Assembly (NCBI GenBank): GCA_963971535.1
Contig: OZ020589.1
Span: 93,313,182 to 93,377,181, forward strand
Origin: Notolepis coatsorum
Lineage: Eukaryota; Chordata; Actinopteri; Aulopiformes; Paralepididae
Direction: 5' to 3'
Length of the DNA stretch: 64,000 bases
A program made the translations under genes and the position numbers. Positions 1-10,439 of this stretch are shown here, piece after piece (within the stretch, counting starts at the first letter, position 1; the number at the start of each line of letters is the position of its first letter). The notes under the pieces are model-generated. The model was not told where the DNA came from and ran no database searches. It saw nothing but the letters and a program-made list of their open reading frames with translations.

Positions 1-890
1 GCTCCCAGTCCCACTTAGAATATATTTCAAAATCCTCCTCCTCACCTTTAAGGCACTATCGGGTGCAGCACCCCTATACATCACCGAGCTCATCACCCCC
101 TACTCAGCACCCAGGTCACTAAGATCATCCAACCATCATCGCTTGGCCATCCGAGACGCCGCCAGTACTTTCGCTCCCGTGCCCGCACATCACTGTTTTC
201 CCCTGTCCTACATCCCCAAGGACTTGATGTCAGCCCCGTACGTGTTCATCCGCCGCGATGCCCACCGATCTCCACTCCAGGCTCCGTACGATGGGCCCTT
301 CCGGGTCCTGGAAGCGGGACCCAAGAGCTTTATGGTGGACAGAGGGGGGCTTCAGGAGCGGATATCGGTGGACCGTTTGAAGCCTGCACACGTGGCCCCG
401 GACGGGCCGGTGGAGCTGGCTCAGCCCCCCCCCCCCCCCCCCCCCCCGCACCAGACTCAAAAAGAGAGGCGATCGCTCTTTCAAGGCTGTGGCCCCCAAG
501 CTGTGGAACCAGCTACCCCTGGAGATCCGATCTGCCGCCTCGCTGGAGACATTTAAGGCCCGACTAAAAACCCACTTTTACTCCCTAGCCTTCAATAAAC
601 CCTGATTTTCCCACACCCTAACTCACACACTCCCATGCAATTTTATCCTGCCCCCTCCCCCTTGTATCTCATCTTGTCCCCTGTGTGCTATATTGTACTT
701 TGTGCTTCCCTATCCGTGTGTTGGCCTACTGTTGTCCTATTCTCTGAATGTACTGTCTCGTCCTGCTGTGCCTTTTTGTATTTTTTATTTTTGTATTTTA
801 TATTATGACATTTTATGCTTTGATTGTACAGCACTTTGGTTGGCTCTTGAGTTCTTAAATGTGCTTTGTAAATAAATGACTTGACTTTGT
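1..890 (+). mobile_element. L2-type LINE 3' end (interrupted)
   Basis: Reading from base 2, the frame gives the C-terminal region of a non-LTR retrotransposon reverse transcriptase ORF (LPVPLRIYFKILLLTFKALS, then APLYITELITPY). It breaks near base 155, where unrelated Gypsy-like coding sequence enters. It resumes in another frame near 465 with the familiar RSFKAVAPKLWNQLP and ETFKARLKTHFYSL motifs and a stop at 603-605. The 3' UTR follows and ends near 890 with the usual fish L2-like tail (tgtgctttgtaaataaatga). The element is truncated by the window edge and cannot be active. Clade assignment (L2/CR1 group) is by motif recognition only. Confidence 0.8.
160..450 (+). pseudogene. Ty3/Gypsy integrase C-terminal fragment inside LINE
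   Basis: The open frame at 143-556 contains YVFIRRDAHRSPLQAPYDGP followed by FRVLEAGPKSF and ISVDRLKPAH, the typical end of a vertebrate Ty3/Gypsy integrase (GPF/Y-like module). It ends in a proline run encoded by a 23-base C tract (425-447). No LTRs, catalytic integrase core or reverse transcriptase are present. The fragment sits where the L2 frame is interrupted, so it is a captured piece and not a working gene. Exact borders are uncertain by about 15 bases. Confidence 0.75.
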
Positions 891-1002
891 TTAAGCCTGA
901 ACTAATACATCTACACATAACCATATCCCGGTATCTTGTGTCTTGGTTTAAGCCTGAACTAATTCATCTACACATACCCATATCCCGGTGTCTTGTGTCT
1001 TG
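888..1002 (+). repeat. 57-bp tandem duplication
   Basis: Two consecutive copies of a unit beginning gtttaagcctgaactaat and ending ggtatcttgtgtcttg (or ggtgtcttgtgtcttg) lie directly after the LINE tail. They differ at only a few positions. No coding function is seen. Confidence 0.85.
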
Positions 1003-1011
1003 GTTTAAGCA

Positions 1012-1142
1012 CGTTAGCCTAGCTTAGCACAATGAATGGAAGCGGACATGGCCAGTTAGCCTTCGAGAGAGGTGTTAGATGGACAATGCCTAGGCTAACC
1101 AGCCATGTCCGCTTCCATTCATTGTGCTAAGCTAGGCTAACG
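1012..1142. repeat. Inverted repeat with 40-bp perfect arms
   Basis: Bases 1012-1051 are the exact reverse complement of 1103-1142, and the similarity continues imperfectly into the loop. The arms start CGTTAGCCTAGCTTAGCAC. This looks like a palindromic MITE. No target duplication was identified, so the superfamily is left open. Confidence 0.85.
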
Positions 1143-1466
1143 CGCAGCCAGATAGCTTTCTACTGAACGCACATGAGAGGAAACTGTATCTATCTTCGTG
1201 TCTCTCTCTGGAGAAGACAATAAGCGAATTTCCCAAAATGTTGGCGTGTTCCTTTAACCTCAACCTCAATTGACTACGTGGTCAATAATGACGTTAGGAG
1301 AATGTAAATCCTGCTGTTTATTGGACCTATATATCCATACTCCAGCCTTTCCTAGACCTAAATGGATGAAAATTACCCCCGACCTCTGCGTACGTGTTCC
1401 CCACTCTCTCCACAAATTCCCAGTGATTTATTTTCTGTAGCCTATAATAATGTATGGACTAGAAAG

Positions 1467-1845
1467 TAGGGATGCTCGATATTGGCTTTTTTCCCGATAC
1501 CGATATACCGATATTGTCCAACTCTTAATTTCCGATACCGATATCAACCGATACCGATATATGCAGGGTCCCCCCCCCCCCCCCCCCAAAATGGAATAAT
1601 TTCAGGTAATTAACATTACATATCTCTTGTTGTGGAATTAACACAACATTATGCATACTTTTGACAATAAATAAAATCAGAATTTGTTCTTACTTGCTTG
1701 CCTGGGTAAATAAAGGTTATAGAAATGTAAAAAAAAATTATTATTATTATTTTTTTGAAAACCGATACCAATATTTTACGATATCACATTTTAATGCCGA
1801 TATCGGCCGATAATATCGGTAGGCCGATAATATCGGACATCCCTA
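1467..1845. mobile_element. hAT-type MITE, GATATCGG words
   Basis: Starts TAGGGATGCTCGATATTGGC and ends, read inward on the other strand, TAGGGATGTCCGATATTATC. It is flanked by the exact 8-bp duplication ctagaaag (1459-1466 and 1846-1853), the hAT hallmark. The subterminal DNA is tiled with short self-complementary words (ccgatat, atatcgg). An 18-base C tract lies at 1570-1587. There is no coding capacity. Length 379 bp. Confidence 0.93.
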
Positions 1846-1923
1846 CTAGAAAGATATCTTGGCATTTTGCAGTCTCACATTGCCAGACCTGTATTGTTGT
1901 TTTAGGCCTTGTTTTAGGCCAAC

Positions 1924-2499
1924 CATTGTTGTAGTCGAGTCACTAAATCTCGAGTCAAGTCTTGAGTCACTAAATCTCAAGTCGAGTCTCGAGTTCCCAG
2001 TGTTCGAGTCAGAGTCTAGTCGAGTCCCAATTCCACTATTAGTCAGAGTCTGAGTCCAAGTCATCAAGGTTGAGTCCACTCCACTCTGGCAGTCAAAGAG
2101 CTGATCTACAAATAAATAAAAAAAGGTCTACATTAAACATAAATGACAAAGTGCACGATTCTGGGCATCTCTTTAGGCATCTTAAGTAGCCTACTGAACA
2201 TGAGGGTGTCGATGTGAATCCGCATGTAGGTGGAACACACGTGTCTGCCCTTGCATGAAATTAAATAATATTACGGTATTAATATATCAATATCTTATGC
2301 CAAATGATTAGGGCCTAAAAATAAAATAACTGTATTTATAAATTAATTCATTAATAAGTCTGAGTCCGAGTCTGCACCTTCCGAGTCCGAATGCAGTCAA
2401 TGCTCGAGTCCAAGTCCGAGTCATTGGTGCTCAAGTCCCAAGTCGAGTCACGAGTCCTAAAAATCAGTCCAGGACTCAGACTCGAGTACTACAACACTG
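1924..2499. mobile_element. hAT-type MITE, GAGTC words
   Basis: The left end CATTGTTGTAGTCGAGTC mirrors the right end, which reads CAGTGTTGTAGTACTCGAGT on the opposite strand. Flanks aggccaac and gtgccaac agree at 6 of 8 positions, consistent with an old 8-bp duplication. Both ends are tiled with gagtc/gactc words. No coding capacity. Confidence 0.7.
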
Positions 2500-3336
2500 G
2501 TGCCAACACGCCGGGGATGGTACTAGATCAACCCGTGTGCTCTCAACACCGTTGTATTGAATTCATCTACATGCATTGCTTTGTGTGTGTGTGCGCTCTG
2601 TGCTGTGAAAATACACTAATTCATACATCACAAATTTAGCCTGGGCCTAATCAACTTTAGCATTTGCATATATGTTTTGGTTTGTTCGGTGGGGATCACA
2701 TTATCTACACACAAGTTAATACAAGATGTGGCCACTTCTGTATATTCGTCTGGACATTCAAAACAACCGTGTAAAGTCAATACACTGACCTCATAATAAT
2801 AATAATACATTTTATGTGTAGTGGCAAATATGTGGGCCTCAGTGAAACCAAAAGGAGCTCTATGTTAGGTGTATTTGTGGTGCATTTGACCATATAGTTT
2901 TAGCACCATTTGCTCCATCATCTTCCCCTGTGGCCTTTTGGTCTCTGTCCTGGTGTATCGTGTCCCAAACCCAGGTGATACAAGAGTGTAGTTATTGATC
3001 AAGGGATTTAACCATGTCTCAGAAAAACAGAAATGGCAACTGTCTCTATATTTGTACAGATATTGTACCAAACGGAAGCATGAAGTTCATCAGTTTTATT
3101 TCTCAGAGATTTCACATTGGATATTCTTGTTTGGAGGAGGTTTTTCCACCCCTTCCACCCTGGTTCCTAATGCATGTGGGCAGCCTGGCTCGCACCGTTG
3201 TCTGTAGACGGCCTCCAGCGCTGACCGGGCACTTGCTGAGCCAACTGGAGTAACTCCTCTCTCATAGGTTGATGTATGACTCAAAAGTTGAACATTCCAT
3301 AAAGTCAGCAGCAAAGATCCCAGTTTACAGATGATG
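2500..3336. other. Intergenic, possible LINE endonuclease scrap
   Basis: Mostly unassigned sequence. On the minus strand around 2865-3071 the frame contains CFSETWLNPLINN, which resembles the endonuclease SETWL motif of non-LTR retrotransposons, but the similarity is short. Nothing else is recognised. Confidence 0.35.
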
Positions 3337-3678
3337 GCAGACATGATGATGATGATGATGATGAATAGTTTATTTTCAGTCTTTGTTTACAGATAAATAA
3401 AAAAACACACGTGTGGACTTTCAAAAGGAAAAGAAAAAAAGATAAAATCACAAATGTACATATTCAAACAAAGTAAGCTCACACACAAAATCCAAACTCA
3501 ATGACCGAAAAAAGGAATAGGCTGAAGCACATGCTTATTTTTGCCGATCCTCTACAATTCTTAAAAACTAAATATACTTTAATATAAGAAAGAAAAACTT
3601 AAAATATGCTGCAAGATATAATTTTATATATTTTTTTCTTTAAGAGAAAAAAAAAGAGAAAAATAAATGTTTGATGTT

Positions 3679-4272
3679 TTACTCAAAACTGTACTCCTGA
3701 ATTATTTTATCCTTCAGGGCCTTTTTAAATCTCCCCTGAGAAGTACACAACTTCAACCCGTCACTAAGACTTTTCCACAATTTAACTCCCAAAATTGAAA
3801 CACATCTAGCTTTTACATTAGTTCTTACCTTTTTATATGTTTTAAGAATACACAACCCTCTTAAATTATACTTTCCTTCTCTTGGTTGAAAGAGACATTG
3901 AATACAAGCTGGTAGGTTCTTACTCTTAGCACGAAAAATGATCTCCAAGGTTTTTATGCAAACCATATCTACACATTTTAATGTGCAGGACTTTATGAAT
4001 AATGGATTTGTCGATTCAAGGTAACTAGCTTTATTTATTATTCTAATAGCTCTTTTCTGTAGTTTAATAATATGATCTTTATTTGTTTTATAAACATTCC
4101 CCCAGACCTCAACACAATATGACATGTGCACCACAAGTGAAAAATACAATATATGCAAACATTTCTGATTTAACAGCTCCCTTGTTTTGTACAGAATGCC
4201 AACAGATTTGGCTAATTTACCTTTGATATATTGTATATTAGGCTTCCAACAGAGTTTGTGATCTATAATCAA
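3679..4272 (-). pseudogene. LINE reverse transcriptase C-terminal ORF fragment
   Basis: The 197-codon frame starts at IIDHKLCWKPNI, the motif that follows the reverse transcriptase domain in Jockey/CR1-type LINEs, and continues to the protein's C-terminus. The upstream part of the same protein lies in another frame and beyond an inserted element. It lacks the catalytic FADD region and cannot work as a polymerase. Confidence 0.75.
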
Positions 4273-4382
4273 ACCTAAGAACTTTTTTCATATACTCTTT
4301 CAATTTCGGTTCCATTTAAATTCAGTTTAATTTCACAGTCGGTATAGGAACACCACCAAATACCATACATTTGTTTTGTTTT

Positions 4383-4383
<1 letters not shown>

Positions 4384-4464
<81 letters not shown>

Positions 4465-5072
4465 CTTCATTTATATAGCACCTTTCATACACGGAGTGCA
4501 GCTCAAAGTGCTTAACAGAGACAAGTCAAGAAGAAAAAAAAACATAGTAAGACAGTAAGTCAAGAAAAAACAAGAATACCATAAGCTCAAAATAAATGCA
4601 TGCATGCATGCAACACTCCCAGACGTACCCCACGCGAAGGTAAGGAAAAACTCACTAAAACCTAACAATAGGAAAAAAATGCACCACAGGCAATGTGGAG
4701 GAGAGAAACCTTAGAAGGGCCAATTCAAGGGGGGATCTCCCTTCTTAGATGTCGGTGATATTAGTGTTGCATGTTGCATTAAAAAGAGGCGAACAGCTGG
4801 TAAGCATGCACCCATGTGTGTAGTGAAACACAGATGAGTGAATGCGATAGCAACTGAACATTTTGAAAAATTTAATATAGAGCTGATAGTGATAACAACT
4901 GAACATTTTATAAGATTAAAGATAGAACTGATAACGGCTCCAGCCGAGGCACAGGGGTGCGTCCTCCCGGGACGTTCCACACTCCGGCCACCACTCCGAG
5001 ACAGCCGAAGACAGGGAGACAGGAGGCGACGCAGAGAGGGCCCCCCGGCCATCACGGGACGTCGAACATTAA
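4384..5072 (-). mobile_element. Nested LINE/SINE 3' segment with (AAT)n tail
   Basis: On the minus strand this segment ends aagcactttgagctgcactc ... tgctatataaatgaaga followed by a long ATT tail (4387-4463), the usual 3' end of fish L2-like elements. It interrupts the older LINE frame at both borders. It contains a local direct duplication (gatagcaactgaacatttt and gataacaactgaacatttta near 4846 and 4890). No ORF is convincing. Confidence 0.65.
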
Positions 5073-5135
5073 GAGACAACTTATTCCTATCAAACCATTT
5101 CTTTAACTTTATCAATTCCTTTCTACTGTTTTCAA

Positions 5136-5475
5136 TAATTATTTTATGTTCTTTTATAAATCACTGTGATGACGGCAGACATTATAAATCAATGTGATGA
5201 TGCCTTGTTACAAATACATAAAAAAATACCCATGAATGCCTAAATCATGACATTGACAACCAAACAAACCGAGCTCAGATGTGTGTCAGCCACAGAGCGA
5301 TGCCACCGGGGCTGTGCCATCAGAAGTGATCACATGACCTTGTCCATAGACCACCGCAACACTTCCAGTCTTCTGAAATCATGGGAGAGAACTCCGCATG
5401 CGCAGATTGCCCACGGAGTCTCTGGATTGTCCAGAGATCTAGGTTTATCAATCTGCGCATGCAGAGTTTGGGGAG
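5136..5475. other. Unassigned; short inverted repeat before Gypsy
   Basis: No gene recognised. An imperfect inverted repeat (around 5391-5410 and 5452-5469, based on aatctgcgcatgc) lies just upstream of the Gypsy insertion point. It shows what the target looked like. Confidence 0.5.
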
Positions 5476-5713
5476 TGTCGTATTCGATTTATACAGAATA
5501 ATCTTCAGGACGAGGAGATAGCGTTTATATATTTATTCAAAGGTAAGTATCGTTCAGCATGAGTGTAACTCCATTCACGGCTGGCAGCCAACTGACTGTC
5601 AGGACCCCTGGTCAGGTATACATAAGCAAGGTGCGCCTGGCGCGCCTGTCGTAAATGATATATTCACAGCATGAATAATATAGTAAAGATATATTCAAAG
5701 CATGAATATTACA
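5476..5713 (-). repeat. Gypsy 3' LTR
   Basis: 238 bp beginning tgt and ending aca on the plus strand, identical to the other LTR. It is adjacent to the purine-rich tract on the element strand. Confidence 0.96.
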
Positions 5714-5726
5714 TCCTCCTTCTTTT
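5714..5726 (-). promoter_or_regulatory. Polypurine tract
   Basis: On the element strand AAAAGAAGGAGGA abuts the 3' LTR, the expected position for the plus-strand primer of reverse transcription. Confidence 0.85.
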
Positions 5727-6234
5727 AAAGAAAGCTTAATAAGCTATGAACAAAATTGAAATTAAGAAGGGTTGTGCAATACTCTGTAAGAGTTTCTTTG
5801 TAAACAATAACAAGTGCGTTACCTGTGTCAGGACCAGGCAATGTAAACAGGTAGGATTAATATGTTAAACATAAAGATTCATGTATCAAGGTATTACAGT
5901 TCGTATTGTGTGCCCTCTTATTCTGGATAGTCTGCTTTAATATTTGAATACTTCAGCTGTGAATAAGGTATGTATTCATGGCTTATTTGGTCGTGTCTCA
6001 ACACTCTTACCATATGCAGTTCTTATTTGTAGAAGTAGCTTGCTAACAAAATGGGAATATATCGACAATTAAGCAAGGTAAGTAGGTCATAGATTCAACA
6101 CATATAGTAAGTCATCATTTCAGCATACATTAATATTTGTTACATTTCACCACCTTTTTTTTTTTTTTTTTTTTTTTTTTCAATGGGGCAAGTGGTGTTA
6201 TAATAGGGCAGCGATCCGCCTGCACCCTGTACAT

Positions 6235-9200
6235 TTATAGGTCTAAAATGTCCCGAGGCTTCACTGCTCGGCCGGATCTGGTGTAGTATGAAGCTGAGTT
6301 CTCTTCTGAGTCCTCTGGCAGTTCAGGGTCGTTGGGCTCCGGCGGTTGATCGACGCTCTCTGGACTTGGCATACCGTCGCTGTCCTGGAAGTGTTCCTCT
6401 TTTGTGTCCCTCAGGTGCCTGCGGTTGCGGCGGTATTCGCGTCCATCTTGGGTGCGAACGTGGTATGACCGCGCAGTGTCGGCTGGTTGTATGACTACTG
6501 CTGGCCTCCAGCGTCCAAGTTCTTGTAGCCTGACAGATTCACCACAATGTAGTGGGGGCAGCGGTCTAGCTGACCTGTCATAGTATTTCTTCTGGTGCTG
6601 TTGTCTCTGCACTCGCTTGTCATGTCCATCTTTTTGGCTTACTACCCCTGGCCGCAGCTGTTGGTTGGTGCTCGGGAGGGTTGAGCGTAGCCTGCGGCTC
6701 ATCAACAGCTGTGCCGGCGATTTGAAGTTGTCGACTGGGGTGTTACGATATTCCAGGAGGCTTAGGTACGGGTCTCTTCCGTCTGCCTTAGCCTTGTCCA
6801 TGAGTGATTTTGCCGTCTTCACGGTTCTCTCCGCTAGTCCGTTGCTTTGCGGATAGTGTGGGCTTGACGTGACGTGTGTGAACTCCCACGACTTGGCGAA
6901 TGCCTCGAACTCTTTAGACTTGTATTGTGGTCCCTTGTCTGAGACTATGGTCTCTGGGACGCCATGCCTGGCACAGGCTGCCTTTAGCTTGTGGATAACA
7001 GCTGCTGATGTGGTGCTGTGAAGTCTGTCTAGTTCGAAGAATCTGCTGTAGTAGTCGACGGTCACAACATAGTCCTGGTTGTTCCAGTTAAAGAGATCTG
7101 TCCCTACAACCTGCCAGGGGCGGTCTGGGATACGATGAGGCATCATGGGCTCCTTGGTGTTTGATGGGCGGCGCTCTTGGCATATTGAGCACTTCTCCAC
7201 GACTTGCTCTATATGTCTACCCATTCCAGGCCAGAACATGATGTCTCGTGCTCTCAGTTTGCATTTTTCCATTCCCATGTGGCCTGCATGGATCTTGATC
7301 AGCATATCTCCTCTGAGGCTGGTAGGGATGACTATTTTCTCCCCCTTGAAAATTATTCCATTCGTCTTGGATAGTTCATCTCTGTGATTCCAGTATTCGG
7401 TGATGTTCTGGGGGCATTGTTTTCTTTCCTCAGGCCATCCCTCCAGGATAGCCTGGCTGAGCAGCTTTAGCTGTGTGTCATTGTCTGTCGTTTCTCTGAT
7501 CTCCTGTAGCCTGTCGTCATGTACAGGTAAGCTGTTGTACACCATGTGTACCTGAAGGTCCATCCCTTCACTGAGACCGTCGTCGTGAGAGGTGAGTGAT
7601 TTCCTGGACAGCGTGTCGGCTACTGGGATGTCTTTCCCAGGGCGGTGCACGATCGTGAAGTTGTACTTGTGTAGTTGCAGTATCATCCTCTGTAACCGCG
7701 GTGGGGCTGCGGCGATCGGCTTCTTCATGATCGACTCCAGGGGCTTGTGGTCAGATTGCACCATAACATGGCGACCGTAGGCATATTGGTGGAAACGTTT
7801 GAATCCATAAAGGACTGCGTACATCTCCTTTTCGATTTGTGCGTAGTTGACCTCGCTGTCCGTGAGTGATCTGGATGCGTAGCTAATGGGCCTTCCTTCC
7901 TGCATCAGCACAGCACCCAGACCATACTTTGATGCGTCCACTTGTAAGCTGAGCTCCTTATCTGGGTCAAAGTAGATGAGGACTGGCCCAGGTTCACTGG
8001 TGAGTATGTCTTTCATCTTTTGGAATGCAGCGTCGTGCTGCACGTCCCACAGGAACTCATTCGATTGTTTAAGCAGCTGTCTCATGGGTGCGTTGATCTC
8101 GGAGAGGCTCGGGGCGAACTTCGCCAGATAGTTGACCATACCTAGCACGGTCTCCAGTTCTGCACGGCTCTTTGGCGCCTCCATCTCCTTGATGGCAGCT
8201 ATCTTGCCTGGGTCAGGCTTCATGCCGTCAGCTGAAAGGATGTGCCCGAAGTAGCTCACTTCGGTGGCTCCGATGGTGCACTTGTCTGCGTTGAGCCGAA
8301 CGCCTCTCTCCCGTGATCTCACCATCATTGCATGTAGGTTCTTATCGTGTTCCTCTCTGGTCGCGCCATATACAAGGATGTCGTCTACTATAGCTGCTAC
8401 TCCGTTCAGTCCCTCGTATGTCTCGTCGATTTTTCGTTGGAACTCGTCTTGGGCAGAAGCGAGCCCAAATGGTAATCGTAGGAATCTGTACCGTCCAAAC
8501 GGTGTGTTGAACGTCGTCAGCTTCGATGATTCTGTGGAGAGCTTGATGGACCAGTATCCCGACCTTGCATCCAGTACGCTGAAATAGCGTGCGCCTGTTA
8601 GTCTGGGTGTGATGTCCTCTAGTGTCGGCAGAGGGTAGTGCGGGCGCTTGATAGCCTTGTTTAGCTCCTTAGGATCCAAACATAGTCTGAGCTTGCCTGT
8701 GCGTGGTTTCTCAACAATGACCAGTGCACTGACCCACTCTGTTGGTTCGATGATTCTAGCGATGATCTGTGTGTCTTCCATACTCTGTAGCTCCTTCTTT
8801 AGTCGGCCACGCAGGGCGATCGGTGTCCTTCTCAGTGGGCAGACTACTGGCGTGGCGTCTGGGTCTATATGGATGTGACACTCTCCTGGGAATAGTCCTA
8901 TCCCTTTAAACACGTTGTGGTATTCTTCCATGATGGTCTGTTTATCTGTGTGTGCATTTACTGACAACACTAGTTTAATGAGGTCCATATTCAGGCATGC
9001 CTGTAAACCTAGAACTGGGGGTGCCTGAGTGTCTACTATGTAAAAGTCTAACAACATGCCACGCTCTTTGTATTTACACTTTAACGTGCATGTGCCCTTT
9101 ACCACTAGCTTCTCTCCACCATATCCTGTCAGTCTGCGTGAGGTAGGCTGTATTTTGCGTTTATCTTGTAAACTGTGATACTCTCTCAAAGGAATTACAT

Positions 9201-10185
9201 TTACTTGTGCACCTGTGTCTAACTTAAATTTAAGCTCTGTGCCCTGTTTTCCTACTTGTATGTCTGCGAACGCTTGTTCTGTTGCATCAAACCGTCTGTC
9301 TGTCACGGTGTCTACATACAGTTCGTCTGACTCTTCTCCTGACTCAGAGCGCATGCTAATCTCGTGTACTGACTTTTTCTGAAAACTACCGGCCCTGCAG
9401 ACTTTGGCAAAGTGGTTCCATTTTCCACACTTCGTGCACTGTTTTCCCCTAGCTACACAGTTATCCCCTTCCTTGTGAGCTCTACCCCCACAGTATCCAC
9501 AGTTCTTACGTGTGTCTGTGTCGCTCGCTCTGTTCGCTCTCTCTGTCCACTCTGCTCTGGGGCGATATCTCTGAGCGCTATACTTCTGTTCCTGTCTGTG
9601 CACCTCGTGCACGAGCTGCTCCTGCGCGCTGCTCGTGGCGCCAGTAAAGCTCTTTATCTGTGATTGTGCTAGCTCGTGGGCTCTAGCTATATCTACCGCT
9701 TTGTCTAACGACAAGTCTGATCCAACGTTTAATAGTTTCTCTCTTACTTTTGCTGAGTGTATGCCAAACACTATGCGGTCTCTAACCATCTCATCATTGT
9801 TCACATATGCACAGTCTTTCACCAGTAGTTTCAATGCAGTGACAAATTGTTCGAATGACTCGCTCGGTTGCTGGGTTTTCTCATGGAATTTGTACCTGGC
9901 GAAAATTGTGTTCCTCCTTGGAAGTACGTATGCTTCGAAATTGTCATAGTAGCTCTTCAATACCTTTGCTTCATCTTCACTGAGAGTCCATGTGTTGTGA
10001 ATGTCTCTCCCTCTTTCTCCGCTCCACAATAGCAGGTAGCTACATTTCTCGTCCTCTCCTTTCTTCTTGAGTGGGCCCGAAAACATCAACTCTGCATGCT
10101 GCCTGAACTTCTTCCATTCTCCCGGTAAGTCCAGAGAATCCCAATTCATCCGTGGCGACGGGACTCCATTGATATCCATGTTCAT
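6235..10185 (-). CDS. Ty3/Gypsy gag-pol polyprotein
   Basis: Uninterrupted frame of 1316 residues. By approximate residue: gag-like region 1-220; two zinc knuckles about 229-263 (the second is CTKCGKWNHFAKVC, a clean CCHC); aspartic protease with LDTGAQ at about 322-327; reverse transcriptase about 470-650 with RLPFGL and the catalytic VDDIL at about 600; RNase H with LQVDASKYGLGAV and the SDHKPLESI segment; integrase HHCC zinc domain (HAGHMG ... CSIC); and a DDE core with GTDLF, VSDKGPQY and an AERTVKT helix. The C-terminus is acidic. Length and domain order are those of a full metavirid pol with fused gag. It copies element RNA to DNA and integrates it. No stop or frameshift is visible. The start was chosen at 10185, just inside the primer binding site; Met codons lie at positions 1 and 3. 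Confidence 0.97.
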   Translation of the reverse strand: MNMDINGVPSPRMNWDSLDLPGEWKKFRQHAELMFSGPLKKKGEDEKCSYLLLWSGERGRDIHNTWTLSEDEAKVLKSYYDNFEAYVLPRRNTIFARYKFHEKTQQPSESFEQFVTALKLLVKDCAYVNNDEMVRDRIVFGIHSAKVREKLLNVGSDLSLDKAVDIARAHELAQSQIKSFTGATSSAQEQLVHEVHRQEQKYSAQRYRPRAEWTERANRASDTDTRKNCGYCGGRAHKEGDNCVARGKQCTKCGKWNHFAKVCRAGSFQKKSVHEISMRSESGEESDELYVDTVTDRRFDATEQAFADIQVGKQGTELKFKLDTGAQVNVIPLREYHSLQDKRKIQPTSRRLTGYGGEKLVVKGTCTLKCKYKERGMLLDFYIVDTQAPPVLGLQACLNMDLIKLVLSVNAHTDKQTIMEEYHNVFKGIGLFPGECHIHIDPDATPVVCPLRRTPIALRGRLKKELQSMEDTQIIARIIEPTEWVSALVIVEKPRTGKLRLCLDPKELNKAIKRPHYPLPTLEDITPRLTGARYFSVLDARSGYWSIKLSTESSKLTTFNTPFGRYRFLRLPFGLASAQDEFQRKIDETYEGLNGVAAIVDDILVYGATREEHDKNLHAMMVRSRERGVRLNADKCTIGATEVSYFGHILSADGMKPDPGKIAAIKEMEAPKSRAELETVLGMVNYLAKFAPSLSEINAPMRQLLKQSNEFLWDVQHDAAFQKMKDILTSEPGPVLIYFDPDKELSLQVDASKYGLGAVLMQEGRPISYASRSLTDSEVNYAQIEKEMYAVLYGFKRFHQYAYGRHVMVQSDHKPLESIMKKPIAAAPPRLQRMILQLHKYNFTIVHRPGKDIPVADTLSRKSLTSHDDGLSEGMDLQVHMVYNSLPVHDDRLQEIRETTDNDTQLKLLSQAILEGWPEERKQCPQNITEYWNHRDELSKTNGIIFKGEKIVIPTSLRGDMLIKIHAGHMGMEKCKLRARDIMFWPGMGRHIEQVVEKCSICQERRPSNTKEPMMPHRIPDRPWQVVGTDLFNWNNQDYVVTVDYYSRFFELDRLHSTTSAAVIHKLKAACARHGVPETIVSDKGPQYKSKEFEAFAKSWEFTHVTSSPHYPQSNGLAERTVKTAKSLMDKAKADGRDPYLSLLEYRNTPVDNFKSPAQLLMSRRLRSTLPSTNQQLRPGVVSQKDGHDKRVQRQQHQKKYYDRSARPLPPLHCGESVRLQELGRWRPAVVIQPADTARSYHVRTQDGREYRRNRRHLRDTKEEHFQDSDGMPSPESVDQPPEPNDPELPEDSEENSASYYTRSGRAVKPRDILDL

Positions 10186-10201
10186 CCTGCTTCTGACACC
10201 A
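10183..10201 (-). promoter_or_regulatory. Primer binding site
   Basis: On the element strand the base after the 5' LTR starts TGGTGTCAGAAGCAGG. The first 12 bases complement a tRNA ending CTTCTGACACCA, as in vertebrate leucine tRNAs (recalled, not checked). It lies at the expected place between LTR and gag, overlapping the first gag codons. Confidence 0.8.
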
Positions 10202-10439
10202 TGTCGTATTCGATTTATACAGAATAATCTTCAGGACGAGGAGATAGCGTTTATATATTTATTCAAAGGTAAGTATCGTTCAGCATGAGTGTAACTCCAT
10301 TCACGGCTGGCAGCCAACTGACTGTCAGGACCCCTGGTCAGGTATACATAAGCAAGGTGCGCCTGGCGCGCCTGTCGTAAATGATATATTCACAGCATGA
10401 ATAATATAGTAAAGATATATTCAAAGCATGAATATTACA
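10202..10439 (-). repeat. Gypsy 5' LTR
   Basis: 238 bp, identical to the 3' LTR. It drives the element transcript toward lower coordinates. Followed on the plus strand by the target duplication gggag. Confidence 0.96.

Larger units (their letters stand above)
3337..5135 (-). mobile_element. Non-LTR retrotransposon 3' half (Jockey/CR1-like), interrupted
   Basis: On the minus strand a LINE runs from about 5135 (frame KKWFDRNKLSLNV, the segment after the reverse transcriptase palm) to a 3' tail with an ATC microsatellite (3344-3363). It is split by a later insertion at about 4384-5072. The largest open piece is 3679-4272 (197 codons), the thumb/C-terminal region, with FSLVVHMSYCVEVWG and a conserved KLWKSL segment. 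A frameshift lies near 4265-4290. 5' sequences are missing, so this is a dead copy. Confidence 0.75.
5476..10439 (-). mobile_element. Complete Ty3/Gypsy LTR retrotransposon
   Basis: A 4964-bp element with two LTRs of 238 bp that match base for base by eye (5476-5713 and 10202-10439). Each starts tgtcg and ends attaca. It is flanked by the 5-bp target duplication gggag (5471-5475 and 10440-10444). Read on the minus strand the order is LTR, primer binding site, one gag-pol frame, a 0.5-kb noncoding stretch with a poly(T)/A run (6153-6180), purine tract, LTR. All required parts are present and LTR identity implies a very recent insertion, so it may be competent. The single fused gag-pol frame without env fits a retrotransposon, not an endogenous retrovirus. 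Confidence 0.97.

Noticed and set aside
8264-8587. Plus-strand ORFs within 6288-10288
   Set aside because: These are shadows of the minus-strand gag-pol frame.
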